Assembly (NCBI RefSeq): GCF_000494755.1
Contig: NC_022657.1
Location: 8,772,001 to 8,836,000 of the forward strand
DNA length: 64,000 nt
Source of the DNA: Amorphoplanes friuliensis DSM 7358
GTDB lineage: Bacteria; Actinomycetota; Actinomycetes; Mycobacteriales; Micromonosporaceae
Direction: 5' to 3'
Shown here: positions 25,166 through 33,454 of the stretch, one piece after another
How the letters are laid out: each line of letters opens with the position of its first letter
How positions within the stretch are numbered: position 1 is the first letter of the stretch
Program-made: the position numbers and the translations under genes
The notes under the pieces: generated by a model
The model's input: the letters and a program-made list of their open reading frames with translations, nothing else
Told to the model about the DNA's origin: nothing
The model's database searches: none

Positions 25166-25191
25166 CTAAGACGCCCCTCAGCCGGGCCGAA
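25166..25191 (+). promoter_or_regulatory. FliA-type promoter of the small zinc-ribbon gene
   Basis: CTAA (25166-25169), 16 bases, GCCGAA (25186-25191), with 46 bp to the ATG at 25238. It is the same arrangement as the flgD promoter (CTAA-N16-GCCGAA at 48333-48358). Confidence 0.6.
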
Positions 25192-25237
25192 GTACCCCCT
25201 GTCAGGACCGCTGCAGTGCCACCGAACAAGGAGAGCG

Positions 25238-25465
25238 ATGATGACCACCATGCTGTCGCCCGAGATCGTCACCGTCCCGTCCCTGGTCGACCGCTGCGAC
25301 AGCTGCAGCGCGGCCGCAAAGGCGGAGATCGCCCTGACCAGCGGAGGCTCGCTGGTCTTCTGCGGACATCACGCCAACAAGAACGCGGAGAAGCTGACCC
25401 GGGTCGCCTCCCGCATCACCGTCGAGGACGGTTTCGAGTGGGCGGCGCAGTCTCCTCCGGCGTGA
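25238..25465 (+). CDS. small DUF7455-like zinc-ribbon protein
   Basis: A 75-residue protein (the ATG at 25241 is equally possible and sits at a better 7-base distance from AAGGAG). Two CxxC/CxxH pairs, DRCDSCSAAAKAE and LVFCGHHANKN, form a probable zinc ribbon, followed by a short helix and acidic tail. Such small proteins are widespread in actinobacteria (DUF7455-type), with no known function. Here it is preceded by a FliA-type promoter and a TcrA-like repeat, so it may be made with flagellar genes during spore maturation. The PAS kinase gene follows 79 bp downstream. Confidence 0.72.
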   Translation: MMTTMLSPEIVTVPSLVDRCDSCSAAAKAEIALTSGGSLVFCGHHANKNAEKLTRVASRITVEDGFEWAAQSPPA

Positions 25466-25544
25466 CCACTTGATCCCCTACGCCGCGATATGATCACTCC
25501 CTCACTCTTGGGCGGATACGCCCATATTTAGAGGGGTTCCACCG

Positions 25545-27365
25545 GTGCAGATCGCGGCGCACGACGTGGGCAGGCTGTCCCGGATCTTCGCCGGGTGCGC
25601 CGGTGTCGCGGTGGCCGTCTTCGGCGCCCTGAGCCTGCTCACCTCCCCCGTACGCGCACCGGAAAGCGCTCTGACATCGAGCCCGGCAGCCGCTCTTGTG
25701 GCTGCCGGGCTCGCTCTGCTTCTGCTGGCCCCACCGCGGGGTGGCCCGGCCGTCCGGGGTGCCGGCTACGTGCTCGCCGTCCTCGCCGCGGCCCTCGGTG
25801 CGGCCGCCCTCGCCCGGCACCCGGCCGCGGGTGTCGCCGCGCTGCTCGCGGGTCTGGCCCTGGCCGGCATCGACATGCGGCTGCGCCGGCCCGGCGGGCA
25901 GGCACGGTTCCGGATCGCCGACCCGCTGCTCGCCGGCGCCGCGATCATCGCCCTGGTGGCGCTGGTCCCGCGGATGTTCGCCCCGACGTTCCCGGACGGG
26001 GGCGGGCCGGACAGCGTGATGTCGCCGTACTACGCCGGCGCGCTGCTCACCCTGGCCGTCGGGGCGATTCTCGCCCGGCCCGAGGCAGGCCCCCTGCGGA
26101 CGGATGCGGCGGCCGGGCCGGGCACCAAGATCCGCCGAGCGCTGCCCGTGCTGGTGGCGGTGCCCGTCGTCGCGGCGCTGATCAGTGCGCTGGCCGTGCG
26201 TACCGGAATCAGCCGCCCGGCCGCCGCGATCAGCACCGGGGCGGTCCTCGCCGCGCTGGCCGTCCTGGCTCTGGTCGGTTTTCTGGTGCGCTCGCTGGAG
26301 GGCGCCGACCGCCGGCAGCGCAACCTGGTCGCCGAGCTGCGGGAAGGCCGGGAGTTCGCGGACACGCTGCTGCAGTCGATGAACGAGGCCGTCATGGTCC
26401 TCGACGCCAACTACCGGGTGATCGACGTCAACCGGCGCTGGCGGGAGCTGACCGGCAACACCGAGGCACCCGGACCGGGACCAGCCGAGGTGCCGCCCGC
26501 GGGCACCGGGGACTGGGTGGTCCGGCACGCCGACGGCACCGACATCCCGGTGCTGGCCACGATGGCGCCGATCCCGGACGCGGACGGCCGCCCGCGGGCC
26601 TACGTGGCCACCTACGTCGACATCGCCGACCGCAAGCGGGCCGAGGACGAGCTGAACGAGCGCGCCGCCGAGCTCGAGCGCAGCAACGACCAGCTGCGGG
26701 AGGCGAACACCCGGCTGGAGGCGGCGCTCACCTTCAAGAACGACCTGACGTCGATGCTGACCCACGACGTCGCCCAGCCGATCAGCTCGATCGCCAGCCT
26801 GTCCGAGCTGCTCTCCGAGGACTGGGCCGACCTGCCGGAGGACATCCGGCTGGAACTGGCCACCAAGATCGGCAAGAACACCCATCGGCTCATCAAGATG
26901 ATGAACGACCTGCAACTGCTCTTCCGGCTCGACACCGGTTCGGTCACCGCCCGGCGTACGCCCGTGTCCGTCCTCGAGGTCGCCACCACGGTCGCGGCGG
27001 AGCTGGAGTGCACGGGTGACGTCGAGATCGTCGTGGACGAGGATCTCGCGGCACTGGCCGATCGGCAGCACGTCTGGCACGTGATCCGCAATCTGCTCGG
27101 CAACGCCCTCAAGTACGGCGAGGCGCCGCTGGAGATCCGTGCCGAGCAGCGCGACGAGACCGTCGTGCTGATGGTGCAGGACGCCGGCGCCGGCATCCCC
27201 GAGGAGCTGGTCCCGAACCTGTTCGACCGCTTCATGCGCGGGTCCGGGCTCGGTCTTTTCATCGTGCGGCACCTGGTGGAAGCAAACGGGGGCTCGGTCC
27301 GCTACGAGCGGGCCGAGCCCCGGGGTGCCCGTCTGGTCGTGACGCTCGAATCGGCGTCCCTCTGA
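25545..27365 (+). CDS. membrane PAS-domain histidine kinase
   Basis: A 606-residue sensor kinase starting at GTG 25545 (GAGGGG upstream). The N-terminal 250 residues contain about seven hydrophobic helices in an Ala/Leu-rich membrane domain. A PAS domain (about 270-365, FADTLLQSMNEAVMVLDANYRVIDVNRRW) and a short coiled coil follow. HisKA has His407 in SMLTHDVAQPISSIASL, and HATPase_c has NLLGNALKYG, VQDAGAGIPEEL and GSGLGLFIVRHL. The ATP lid between FDRFMRG and SGLGLF is unusually short. No response regulator is adjacent on this strand, so the partner is unknown. Confidence 0.85.
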   Translation: MQIAAHDVGRLSRIFAGCAGVAVAVFGALSLLTSPVRAPESALTSSPAAALVAAGLALLLLAPPRGGPAVRGAGYVLAVLAAALGAAALARHPAAGVAALLAGLALAGIDMRLRRPGGQARFRIADPLLAGAAIIALVALVPRMFAPTFPDGGGPDSVMSPYYAGALLTLAVGAILARPEAGPLRTDAAAGPGTKIRRALPVLVAVPVVAALISALAVRTGISRPAAAISTGAVLAALAVLALVGFLVRSLEGADRRQRNLVAELREGREFADTLLQSMNEAVMVLDANYRVIDVNRRWRELTGNTEAPGPGPAEVPPAGTGDWVVRHADGTDIPVLATMAPIPDADGRPRAYVATYVDIADRKRAEDELNERAAELERSNDQLREANTRLEAALTFKNDLTSMLTHDVAQPISSIASLSELLSEDWADLPEDIRLELATKIGKNTHRLIKMMNDLQLLFRLDTGSVTARRTPVSVLEVATTVAAELECTGDVEIVVDEDLAALADRQHVWHVIRNLLGNALKYGEAPLEIRAEQRDETVVLMVQDAGAGIPEELVPNLFDRFMRGSGLGLFIVRHLVEANGGSVRYERAEPRGARLVVTLESASL

Positions 27366-27368
27366 GGG

Positions 27369-28187
27369 TTACCAGTCGTGGGCGCTGCCGCTGTCTTCCT
27401 CGCTGATGACCCCGTCACGCCGGGGGTCGCGGCTGCTCATCGCCTTGCCGCCCATCGGAGCCGCGCCACCGGCCGCCCCGCCGCGCAGGGCGCCGGTGCC
27501 TCCGATCCGGCGCCCGGGGGCGAGCACATCGTCGAGATCCGAGGCGCTGGTGATGCCCGGCGCCGAGGTGATGTCGACGTTGGTACCCATGTTGGCGTTG
27601 CTGAACTCACCGGCGCTGGTGCCCCAGCCGGCACCGGGGTGCGGACGGGTGCCACGGGCGCGGGCGGCCACCGACGCCGGCGAGGCCGGGTTGACCCGGT
27701 CACGGCTGAAAACCGTGCTCGACGTCCCGGAGAGCTGCTTCGAACTGGCGCCGAGCTGGTGGAGGTCACCCAGCTTCCCGGTCTCGATCAGCCCCTTGAA
27801 GGCGTTGAGGTCAGCCTTGAGCCGGCGGCTCAGCGTCTCCTGACCGTGCCTGTCGTTCGGCAGCAGGAACGCAACGTCGGCCTCGAGCTGGGCGACGATC
27901 TGCGTCCGCGTCTCGCCCATCGGCCGCAGGGTGATCGTCTCGGCGAGCAGCGGTCCCTCGGTGGTCGCCCAGGAGACCCGCTCGTCCAGTGAGCACTCGG
28001 TGATCCGGGCGTCGAACTCGCGGTGGTGGCCCTCGACGTCCATCACCCAGTGGGTCTGATTGTCGCCGGTCCGGGTCACCTGCTGCACACCGGTCATGAA
28101 CTGCGGATAGTTCTCGAACGTCTCAAGCTGCTGGTACACCGCGTGCAACGGGGCACCGATCTCGACGGCCTGCTGAACCATACTCAT
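27369..28187 (-). CDS. SRPBCC (START-like) family protein with disordered tail
   Basis: A 272-residue protein. The start is placed at ATG 28187, with GGGAGAG upstream. The first 150 residues form a polyketide-cyclase/START-like helix-grip fold (VQQAVEIGAPLHAVYQQLETFENYPQFMTGVQQV, THWVMDVEGHHREFDARITE, TIVAQLEA-type strand, LSRRLKADLNAFKGLIE). The remaining 120 residues are Gly/Ser/Asn-rich and probably disordered. SRPBCC folds bind hydrophobic ligands; the ligand here is unknown. It converges with the kinase gene, with 3 bp between stop codons, and follows the PHP gene on the same strand by 74 bp. Confidence 0.72.
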   Translation of the reverse strand: MSMVQQAVEIGAPLHAVYQQLETFENYPQFMTGVQQVTRTGDNQTHWVMDVEGHHREFDARITECSLDERVSWATTEGPLLAETITLRPMGETRTQIVAQLEADVAFLLPNDRHGQETLSRRLKADLNAFKGLIETGKLGDLHQLGASSKQLSGTSSTVFSRDRVNPASPASVAARARGTRPHPGAGWGTSAGEFSNANMGTNVDITSAPGITSASDLDDVLAPGRRIGGTGALRGGAAGGAAPMGGKAMSSRDPRRDGVISEEDSGSAHDW

Positions 28188-28261
28188 CGCATCTCTCCCA
28201 TGCTGAAGTGCTGGCATGACTGAGAGTACGTAGGCGATTACGCCACGCGTTCGGTTTCTGA

Positions 28262-28993
28262 TCAGACCCGGCGCAGGTACTGCCAGCGGCCGACCTCACC
28301 GGCGTACCGGGCGTCACTCGCGGCCACGAGGGCCACGTCCGCCTCGCGGAGCAGCGCCACCACGCGGGCCGACGGGCTGCGCCAGGCCTCGCTGATCTCG
28401 ACGGCCGCACCGGTGTGCCGGCAGGCCGAGGCGAGCTCGCTGAGCAGCTCCGGTGTCATCGCGGTGTCGTCCAGGCCGACCTGGGTGAGCAGGCTCAGCG
28501 GACGGGCCAGCTGCACCGGGGCGTACCGGGAGGCCCGCTCGATGCCCTTGATCGTGGCGGTCACGACGGACTCGGCGACCTGCTCCGGAGTGAGCCGGCC
28601 GGCGGCGAGCAGCGACCGCACCTCGCGCGCGGTCATCGGACCGTCGGCCTGCGGCAGCTGCGACACGGCCACGGAGACCACCTCGAGGTGCCCCAGGTCG
28701 GCGGGCCAGGCCAGCCAGCCGTCCTGCCGGACGACCTCGACCTCGGCACCGACGCGCAGCACCAGCTCGGTGCGCCGGCGGGCCCGCCGGATCGTGTCCG
28801 CGTACGCGGGGAGCCACGTCGTCTCGAGCCCGACCTGATCGGCGAAGGTGACCGCTGTCATCCCGGCGAGGTCGGCCGCGGAGACGACAACGCCGACGCT
28901 GTCCCGCCCGGCCGCGAAGCCGGTGTGGACATGGGCATCGGCCCGCAGATCGAGGGCGGTGCCGTCCAGGACCGATTCACGCTCTGCACCCAC
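28262..28993 (-). CDS. PHP-domain metal-dependent hydrolase-like protein
   Basis: A 243-residue protein with the PHP fold seen in histidinol phosphatase and polymerase exonuclease domains. Metal-ligand motifs visible are DAHVHTGF near the N-terminus, VTFADQVGL, RVGAEVEV, and ASDARY near the C-terminus. The second motif has Asp-Gln in place of the usual Asp-His (ADQ for TDH), so a metal site may be altered. Substrate unknown; phosphoesterase activity is the family expectation. It is probably co-transcribed with the SRPBCC gene downstream. Confidence 0.7.
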   Translation of the reverse strand: MGAERESVLDGTALDLRADAHVHTGFAAGRDSVGVVVSAADLAGMTAVTFADQVGLETTWLPAYADTIRRARRRTELVLRVGAEVEVVRQDGWLAWPADLGHLEVVSVAVSQLPQADGPMTAREVRSLLAAGRLTPEQVAESVVTATIKGIERASRYAPVQLARPLSLLTQVGLDDTAMTPELLSELASACRHTGAAVEISEAWRSPSARVVALLREADVALVAASDARYAGEVGRWQYLRRV

Positions 28994-29046
28994 GATGACT
29001 CCCGACCGTCCCTGGAGACGAGCTCCTCTCGTCCTGGGATTACGGT

Positions 29047-29075
29047 GCGGCCCCGGTGTTGTGGACCGGGGCCGC
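29047..29075 (-). terminator. hairpin downstream of the transmembrane chemoreceptor gene
   Basis: GCGGCCCCGG (29047-29056) pairs perfectly with 29066-29075 across a 9-base loop, about 40 bp past the receptor stop codon. There is no U-tract, so termination is likely but not certain. Confidence 0.6.
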
Positions 29076-29115
29076 GCCAGGTGCAGTCAGGGTGCGTCGT
29101 TCCCGGTGAGCCGGG

Positions 29116-30675
29116 TCAGAGCTTGAACGCACCGACCAGCGCGCGCAGTTCCTCGGCGGTCCGCGCGACCTCCTCGCTGGCCTGCCGCGTCTGGGTGACA
29201 CCGTGCACGGCGGAACCGCTCGCCGTGGAGACGTCCGCGATGTTCGCGGCGATGCGGCTGCTGCCCGACGCCACCTCGCTGATGCTGCGGCTCATTTCAC
29301 CCGTGGTGGCGGTCTGCTCCTCGACCGCACTGGCGATCGTGGTCTGGAAGTCGTTGATCCGGGCGATGACCTCACTGATCCGGCTGATCACGGCGACCGC
29401 GCCGCTGGTGTCCTGCTGGATCGCGGTGACCCGCGAGCCGATGTCCTCGGTGGCCCGGGCGGTCTCCTGGGCGAGGTCCTTGACCTCGGAGGCGACCACC
29501 GCGAAACCCTTGCCCGCGTCGCCGGCCCGGGCGGCCTCGATCGTCGCGTTCAGGGCCAGCAGGTTGGTCTGCTCGGCGATGGAGGTGATCAGCTTGATGA
29601 CGTTCCCGATCTCCGCCGACGACTCGCCCAGCTGACGGATCGTCTCGGTGGCCTGCGCGGCCTCCGTGACGGCGACGGCGGCGATCTGCGCGGCCTCGCT
29701 GGTGTTGCGCGAGATCTCGCGGATGCTCAGCCCCATTTCCTCCGACCCGGCGGCCACGGTCTGCACGTTGCGGGAGATCTCCTCGGCCTCGTTGGAGGCC
29801 GACGACGTCTGCGCGTCGGTGTCGTGGGCGGATTCCGCGATCTGCCCGGCCACGGCCGACAGCTCCGTGGCCGAGCTGGCCAGGGTCTCGGCGTTCTGCC
29901 CGATGGTGCTGAGCGAGCGGTGGATCGAGCTCAGGGCGCTGTCCAGCCCGACGGCCATGCGGCCGACCTCGTCACGGCTGGTGATGCCGCTGCGCTGGGT
30001 CAGATCACCCTTGGCCAGCGCGTCGATGACCTCACCGAGGCGCCGCACCGGGCGCAGGATCGACCGGGCCAGCGGCACCGACAGACCGATCAGCAGGAGC
30101 AGTCCGATGCCGGAGAAGAGATAGGTGATCAGGCTGATCCGGTTGATCGTGCTGTTCATGTCGGCGCGTTCCTGCTCCGCCGCGGCCGCGACCTTCTCGT
30201 TGAGCGCGCCGAGCTGGTCGTCCACCGCGTTGTTGCGCTGGGCGATCTGGTCCCGGTTGGCCTCCGCCGCGTCCCCGCCGGCACCGGCCTGCTTGACGAA
30301 GTCGGCCATGAAGGTGCCGAAGCTGTCGACGTTCGGCCGGATCGTGGCGAACTCGGCGGCGAGGTCAGCGGGCAGCCCGACCGCCTCGACCGCGTCCGCT
30401 GCCTCGGTGGCCGACACGACGTCGTCCGCGACGTCGGTCGTCACGTCGTCACCGAGCGCCGCCCGGTAGCCGTCCACCTTCAGCTCGCTCTGCCGGGTGT
30501 CAAGGTGGTTGAGGGCGGCCAGACCGGCCTCCAGGACCCGCACCAGGTCGGCTTGGCCGACCAGGCTGCGCTGACCGCTCACGGTGTTGATCGTCAGGCC
30601 GACGATGGCCAGCGCGCCGACCAGCACGATAAGCGTCAGGCGCTTGGCGATACCCATTTCCATCAATCGGGACAT
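29116..30675 (-). CDS. transmembrane methyl-accepting chemotaxis protein
   Basis: A 519-residue chemoreceptor. The start at ATG 30675 has GAGGAG ten bases upstream; longer readings lack support. Transmembrane helix 1 (about 12-33), an extracellular four-helix-bundle-like sensor (34-180), helix 2 (181-203), HAMP (204-256, PLARSILRPVRRLGEVIDALAKGDL) and a long helical signalling domain with the receptor tip IAEQTNLLALNATIEAARAGDAG. It would feed CheA/CheW arrays controlling the flagella encoded to the right. I found no convincing FliA-type promoter in front of it. Confidence 0.92.
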   Translation of the reverse strand: MSRLMEMGIAKRLTLIVLVGALAIVGLTINTVSGQRSLVGQADLVRVLEAGLAALNHLDTRQSELKVDGYRAALGDDVTTDVADDVVSATEAADAVEAVGLPADLAAEFATIRPNVDSFGTFMADFVKQAGAGGDAAEANRDQIAQRNNAVDDQLGALNEKVAAAAEQERADMNSTINRISLITYLFSGIGLLLLIGLSVPLARSILRPVRRLGEVIDALAKGDLTQRSGITSRDEVGRMAVGLDSALSSIHRSLSTIGQNAETLASSATELSAVAGQIAESAHDTDAQTSSASNEAEEISRNVQTVAAGSEEMGLSIREISRNTSEAAQIAAVAVTEAAQATETIRQLGESSAEIGNVIKLITSIAEQTNLLALNATIEAARAGDAGKGFAVVASEVKDLAQETARATEDIGSRVTAIQQDTSGAVAVISRISEVIARINDFQTTIASAVEEQTATTGEMSRSISEVASGSSRIAANIADVSTASGSAVHGVTQTRQASEEVARTAEELRALVGAFKL

Positions 30676-30902
30676 ACAAGTCTCCTCGGAGGCGAGCATG
30701 GTCCGGTGCGGGTTCGAGGGGCGTGTCCCGGTCCGGAGCGTGCTGCGGCAGTAGATCCATCTTTCCGGCGATTCGACCGACTCGACGCTGAATTCATGGT
30801 TTTGGCGCAACTGTTCTGCACTGCCGAGGCACCTGATCCGGCAGCCCGCACTCGACAACCTCTCCAGAAAGCACGCAAACGCGTGCGCAGGAAGGAATCC
30901 GA

Positions 30903-31724
30903 GTGAAAAAACGCCGACATCAGCGCACCGCCCTCGCCCTGCTCGCCACCGGCGGCACCCTGCTCCTCGATCCCGCCGCGGCATCCGCCGCACCCTCGGT
31001 CAAGGTCGCCGGCACGGGCACGGTCGTCACCGGCGGCACCGCACTGAACGCCCGGAGCGGCCCGTCCGCGAGCAGCACACGGACCGGCACCGTGAGGAAC
31101 GGCACGACCGTCTCGATCGTCTGCCGGGTCGCCGGCCAGTTCATCAGCGGCACTGTCACCAACACCGGCTACTGGGACCGCCTCAGCGACAACAGCTTCG
31201 TCTCCGACGCGTACGTCCGGCGCGGAGACTTCGCGATTCCGAAGTGCACAACCGCAGCACCGCTCCCGGCCGTTGCCGGCGCTTGGATGCTTCCCGTCAC
31301 CGCCGGTCTGATCAGCGGCTTCCGCACCGGGCCTCGCCCCGCACACGACGGGGTCGACCTCGCCGCGACCCGGAACACCCCGATCCGCGCGGCCAGTTCC
31401 GGCACCGTGATCCGCGTGGTCTGCAACGTCTCCAAGGGCAGTTGCGACGTCGACGGCAACGGCTCACTGAGCGGCTGCGGCTGGTACGTCGAGGTTCTGC
31501 ACGCAGGCGGCATCGTGACGCGGTACTGCCACCTGGTGCGCCGCCCCGAGGTGTCGGTCGGCGAGACCGTGGCCCGCGGCGCCGTCCTGGGTCACGTGGG
31601 TACGTCCGGATCCTCGTCCGGCCCGCACCTGCACTTCGAGGTCCACAACGGATCCCCGGCGACCCGGGCGAACGCCGTCAGCCCCATCACCTTCATGCGG
31701 GCCCGCGGACTGGTCATCAGCTGA
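30903..31724 (+). CDS. secreted M23 (LytM-type) peptidase with SH3-like domain
   Basis: A 273-residue exported protein starting at GTG 30903. A signal peptide of about 29 residues (ending ASAA) leads to a bacterial SH3-like domain (about 33-115: GGTALNARSGPSASSTRTGTV, YWDRLSDNSFVSDAYV). The M23 zinc endopeptidase domain (about 125-265) has HDGVDLAA and GPHLHFEVH metal-binding motifs; one histidine also appears in YCHLVRRP. Family members cut peptide cross-links of peptidoglycan. Divergent from the chemoreceptor gene and next to flagellar genes, it might act in sporangium opening or flagellar passage through the wall, but this is only context. Confidence 0.87.
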   Translation: MKKRRHQRTALALLATGGTLLLDPAAASAAPSVKVAGTGTVVTGGTALNARSGPSASSTRTGTVRNGTTVSIVCRVAGQFISGTVTNTGYWDRLSDNSFVSDAYVRRGDFAIPKCTTAAPLPAVAGAWMLPVTAGLISGFRTGPRPAHDGVDLAATRNTPIRAASSGTVIRVVCNVSKGSCDVDGNGSLSGCGWYVEVLHAGGIVTRYCHLVRRPEVSVGETVARGAVLGHVGTSGSSSGPHLHFEVHNGSPATRANAVSPITFMRARGLVIS

Positions 31725-31733
31725 CAGACCAAC

Positions 31734-31762
31734 GGGCCGGCTTCCCATCAGGGAGCCGGCCC
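31734..31762. terminator. bidirectional terminator between the M23 and csrA genes
   Basis: GGGCCGGCTTCCC (31734-31746) and GGGAGCCGGCCC (31751-31762) with an ATCA loop and one bulged base. It lies between the convergent M23 peptidase gene and the csrA end of the flgN operon. Confidence 0.75.
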
Positions 31763-31784
31763 GAGTTGGTACCACTCTGGAGGG

Positions 31785-32036
31785 TCAGTCGCCCGGTGGC
31801 TCCGCACCAGCCGGACGCAACATCTCGGTGAGGGCGCGCACGGCGTCCTCGCCCGGAGAGGCCGCCGCACGGTTGGCCTCCTGGAGCTCCCGATAGACCT
31901 CCTCGCGGTGCACCTGCACGGCGCGAGGGGCCTGGATACCGATCCGGATGACATCGCCGCGCGCCTCGAGCACGGTGACGACGACATCATCGCCGATCAT
32001 CACGCTCTCGCCGGCCCTCCTGGTCAGCACGAGCAT
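31785..32036 (-). CDS. csrA: carbon storage regulator / flagellin translation repressor CsrA
   Basis: An 83-residue RNA-binding protein: MLVLTRRAGESVMIGDDVVVTVLEARGD, then RIGIQAPRAVQVHREEVYREL, with the critical RNA-contact arginine in HREEVY. CsrA dimers bind GGA motifs and block translation. In Bacillus, CsrA and FliW from the flgL operon set flagellin output; the same fliW-csrA order here suggests the same job, with fliC as target. The C-terminal 30 residues (AAASPGEDAV...) are a longer, possibly disordered tail. Last gene of the flgN operon. Confidence 0.92.
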   Translation of the reverse strand: MLVLTRRAGESVMIGDDVVVTVLEARGDVIRIGIQAPRAVQVHREEVYRELQEANRAAASPGEDAVRALTEMLRPAGAEPPGD

Positions 32037-32090
32037 CGTGACTGTCCCTTCTCCATCCGTGGACAGGACATCAAACCCGGCGTGCCGGTC

Positions 32091-32528
32091 TCAGTAGTCG
32101 CGGCGCATGACGGCGCGGACCGGCATGTTGCCGTCGGTCAGCACCACCTGCATCGCGCGGCGGCTGTCCCGGTCCACGATGATCGGGGCCAGGAGATTCG
32201 CCGTGGTCTCGTTGACGCCGGCCGTGATGACGACCATGACGAGGAGCCGGTCCGGGTCCTTGGTGTTCAGCGCGGCCAGGACGTCGTTCTCGATCTCCGG
32301 CGCGTAGTCCGGGAAGAACGGCTCCGGCGGAGCCACGAGGAAACGCAGGTCCGGGTCCTGGATGGAGGTGAACGCGTACAGCAGGCCCTCGTCGTTCAGA
32401 CGGACGAGCACGAACTGCTGGTGCGCGGGGAACCCGGGCATCGGAACGGCCATGTCGATGATCGGCATGTCCAGCGCGGCGTCGGTCACGGTTGCCCCAA
32501 TCGGTCGGGACGCGGTGCGAGTAGTCAT
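32091..32528 (-). CDS. fliW: flagellar assembly factor FliW
   Basis: A 145-residue protein starting at ATG 32528 with GAGG upstream; a GTG two codons earlier (32534) overlaps the flgL stop and could be used instead. FliW features are ALDMPIIDMAVPMPGFP, QFVLVRLNDEGLLYAFTSIQDPDLRFLVAPPEPFFPDY, and DRLLVMVVITAGVNETTANLLAPIIVDRDSRRAMQVVLTD. FliW is released or sequestered by flagellin and antagonises CsrA. It lies between flgL and csrA, 54 bp before csrA. Confidence 0.93.
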   Translation of the reverse strand: MTTRTASRPIGATVTDAALDMPIIDMAVPMPGFPAHQQFVLVRLNDEGLLYAFTSIQDPDLRFLVAPPEPFFPDYAPEIENDVLAALNTKDPDRLLVMVVITAGVNETTANLLAPIIVDRDSRRAMQVVLTDGNMPVRAVMRRDY

Positions 32529-32530
32529 GG

Positions 32531-33445
32531 TCACCTCAGGAAATCGATGAGCGAGGGCTGAATAACCTTGGCCGAGGCGGCCAAAGCGGCCTGGTACGAG
32601 GTCTGCTGGAGCTGCATATCCATGATGGTTTTCGGCAGATCGATATCCTCGATGTCGGACAGCTGCGACGTCACGGAGAGCAAGCGGTCCTGCGCGGATT
32701 CCTTCATCTGCGTCATCCGATTGTATCGTGAACCGATCTCGGAAATGGCCGATTTCAGTTGATCACCGGACTTGTCGAGCCGGTTCAGATTGGCCGACAG
32801 GCCATCCTGATCGCCGGCCCGGATGCTGGCGGAAATGTCTTCCAGCACCTTGAAAAGGCCGTCGGTGTCGTTGCCGAAAGCTTCCTGCCCGGTGAGATCC
32901 ACCCGCACCTTGACACCCGAGCCGACCGTCCGCGACACACTGGTCGTGGCGGCCTGCGCCGGGTCGAACGGAGTGCCCGTGAACTGGCCGTTGTCGTCGT
33001 ACGCCACCGCACCCGCGGTGGTGCCGCCGAAGACGGGACGGTCCAGGTACCTCGTGTTCGCCTGCGAGATCAGGGTGCCGCGGATCTCGTCGATCTCCTT
33101 GGCCAGGGCGGCACCCGCCAGGGCGCCGTTGGAACTCGTGTTCAAGGCCTGCACCGTGAGATCACGGGCACGATTCATCAGTGTGGAAGAACTGTTGAGT
33201 GTGTCCTCCACCGTGCTGAGCCAGCCGAGTCCGTCCTCCGCATTACGGGTGTACTGCTGACTCGTCAGTGATTCGCTGCGTAATTGCAGCGCCGAAACGG
33301 TGCCGGCCGGCGAATCCGAGGGGCGGTTGAGCTGCTTGCCGCTCGACAACTGCTCCTGGATCTTCGCACCCTTGGCGATGTTGCGTTGCAGATTGGCGAG
33401 CACCCGCGTGTGGATGCTGCTTTCCGTGACTCTGCCGCTGACCAT
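32531..33445 (-). CDS. flgL: flagellar hook-filament junction protein FlgL
   Basis: A 304-residue flagellin-fold protein starting at ATG 33445. N-terminal D0/D1 helices RVTESSIHTRVLANLQRNIAKGAKIQEQLSSGKQLNRPSDSP and the C-terminal helix QLQQTSYQAALAASAKVIQPSLIDFL match HAP3. The middle region is short. Exported through the flagellar channel, it joins FlgK to the filament. It follows flgK by 9 bp and overlaps the upstream in-frame GTG of fliW. Confidence 0.93.
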   Translation of the reverse strand: MVSGRVTESSIHTRVLANLQRNIAKGAKIQEQLSSGKQLNRPSDSPAGTVSALQLRSESLTSQQYTRNAEDGLGWLSTVEDTLNSSSTLMNRARDLTVQALNTSSNGALAGAALAKEIDEIRGTLISQANTRYLDRPVFGGTTAGAVAYDDNGQFTGTPFDPAQAATTSVSRTVGSGVKVRVDLTGQEAFGNDTDGLFKVLEDISASIRAGDQDGLSANLNRLDKSGDQLKSAISEIGSRYNRMTQMKESAQDRLLSVTSQLSDIEDIDLPKTIMDMQLQQTSYQAALAASAKVIQPSLIDFLR

Positions 33446-33454
33446 TTTTTATCC

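Noticed and set aside
25177..25191. CTCA at 25177 as the first promoter element before GCCGAA
   Set aside because: It is only 5 bases from GCCGAA; the CTAA at 25166 has the proper 16-base spacing.
30676..30800. A FliA-type promoter for the transmembrane chemoreceptor
   Set aside because: The best candidate is TTCA-N19-GCCGGA, which misses the first element and has the wrong spacing.
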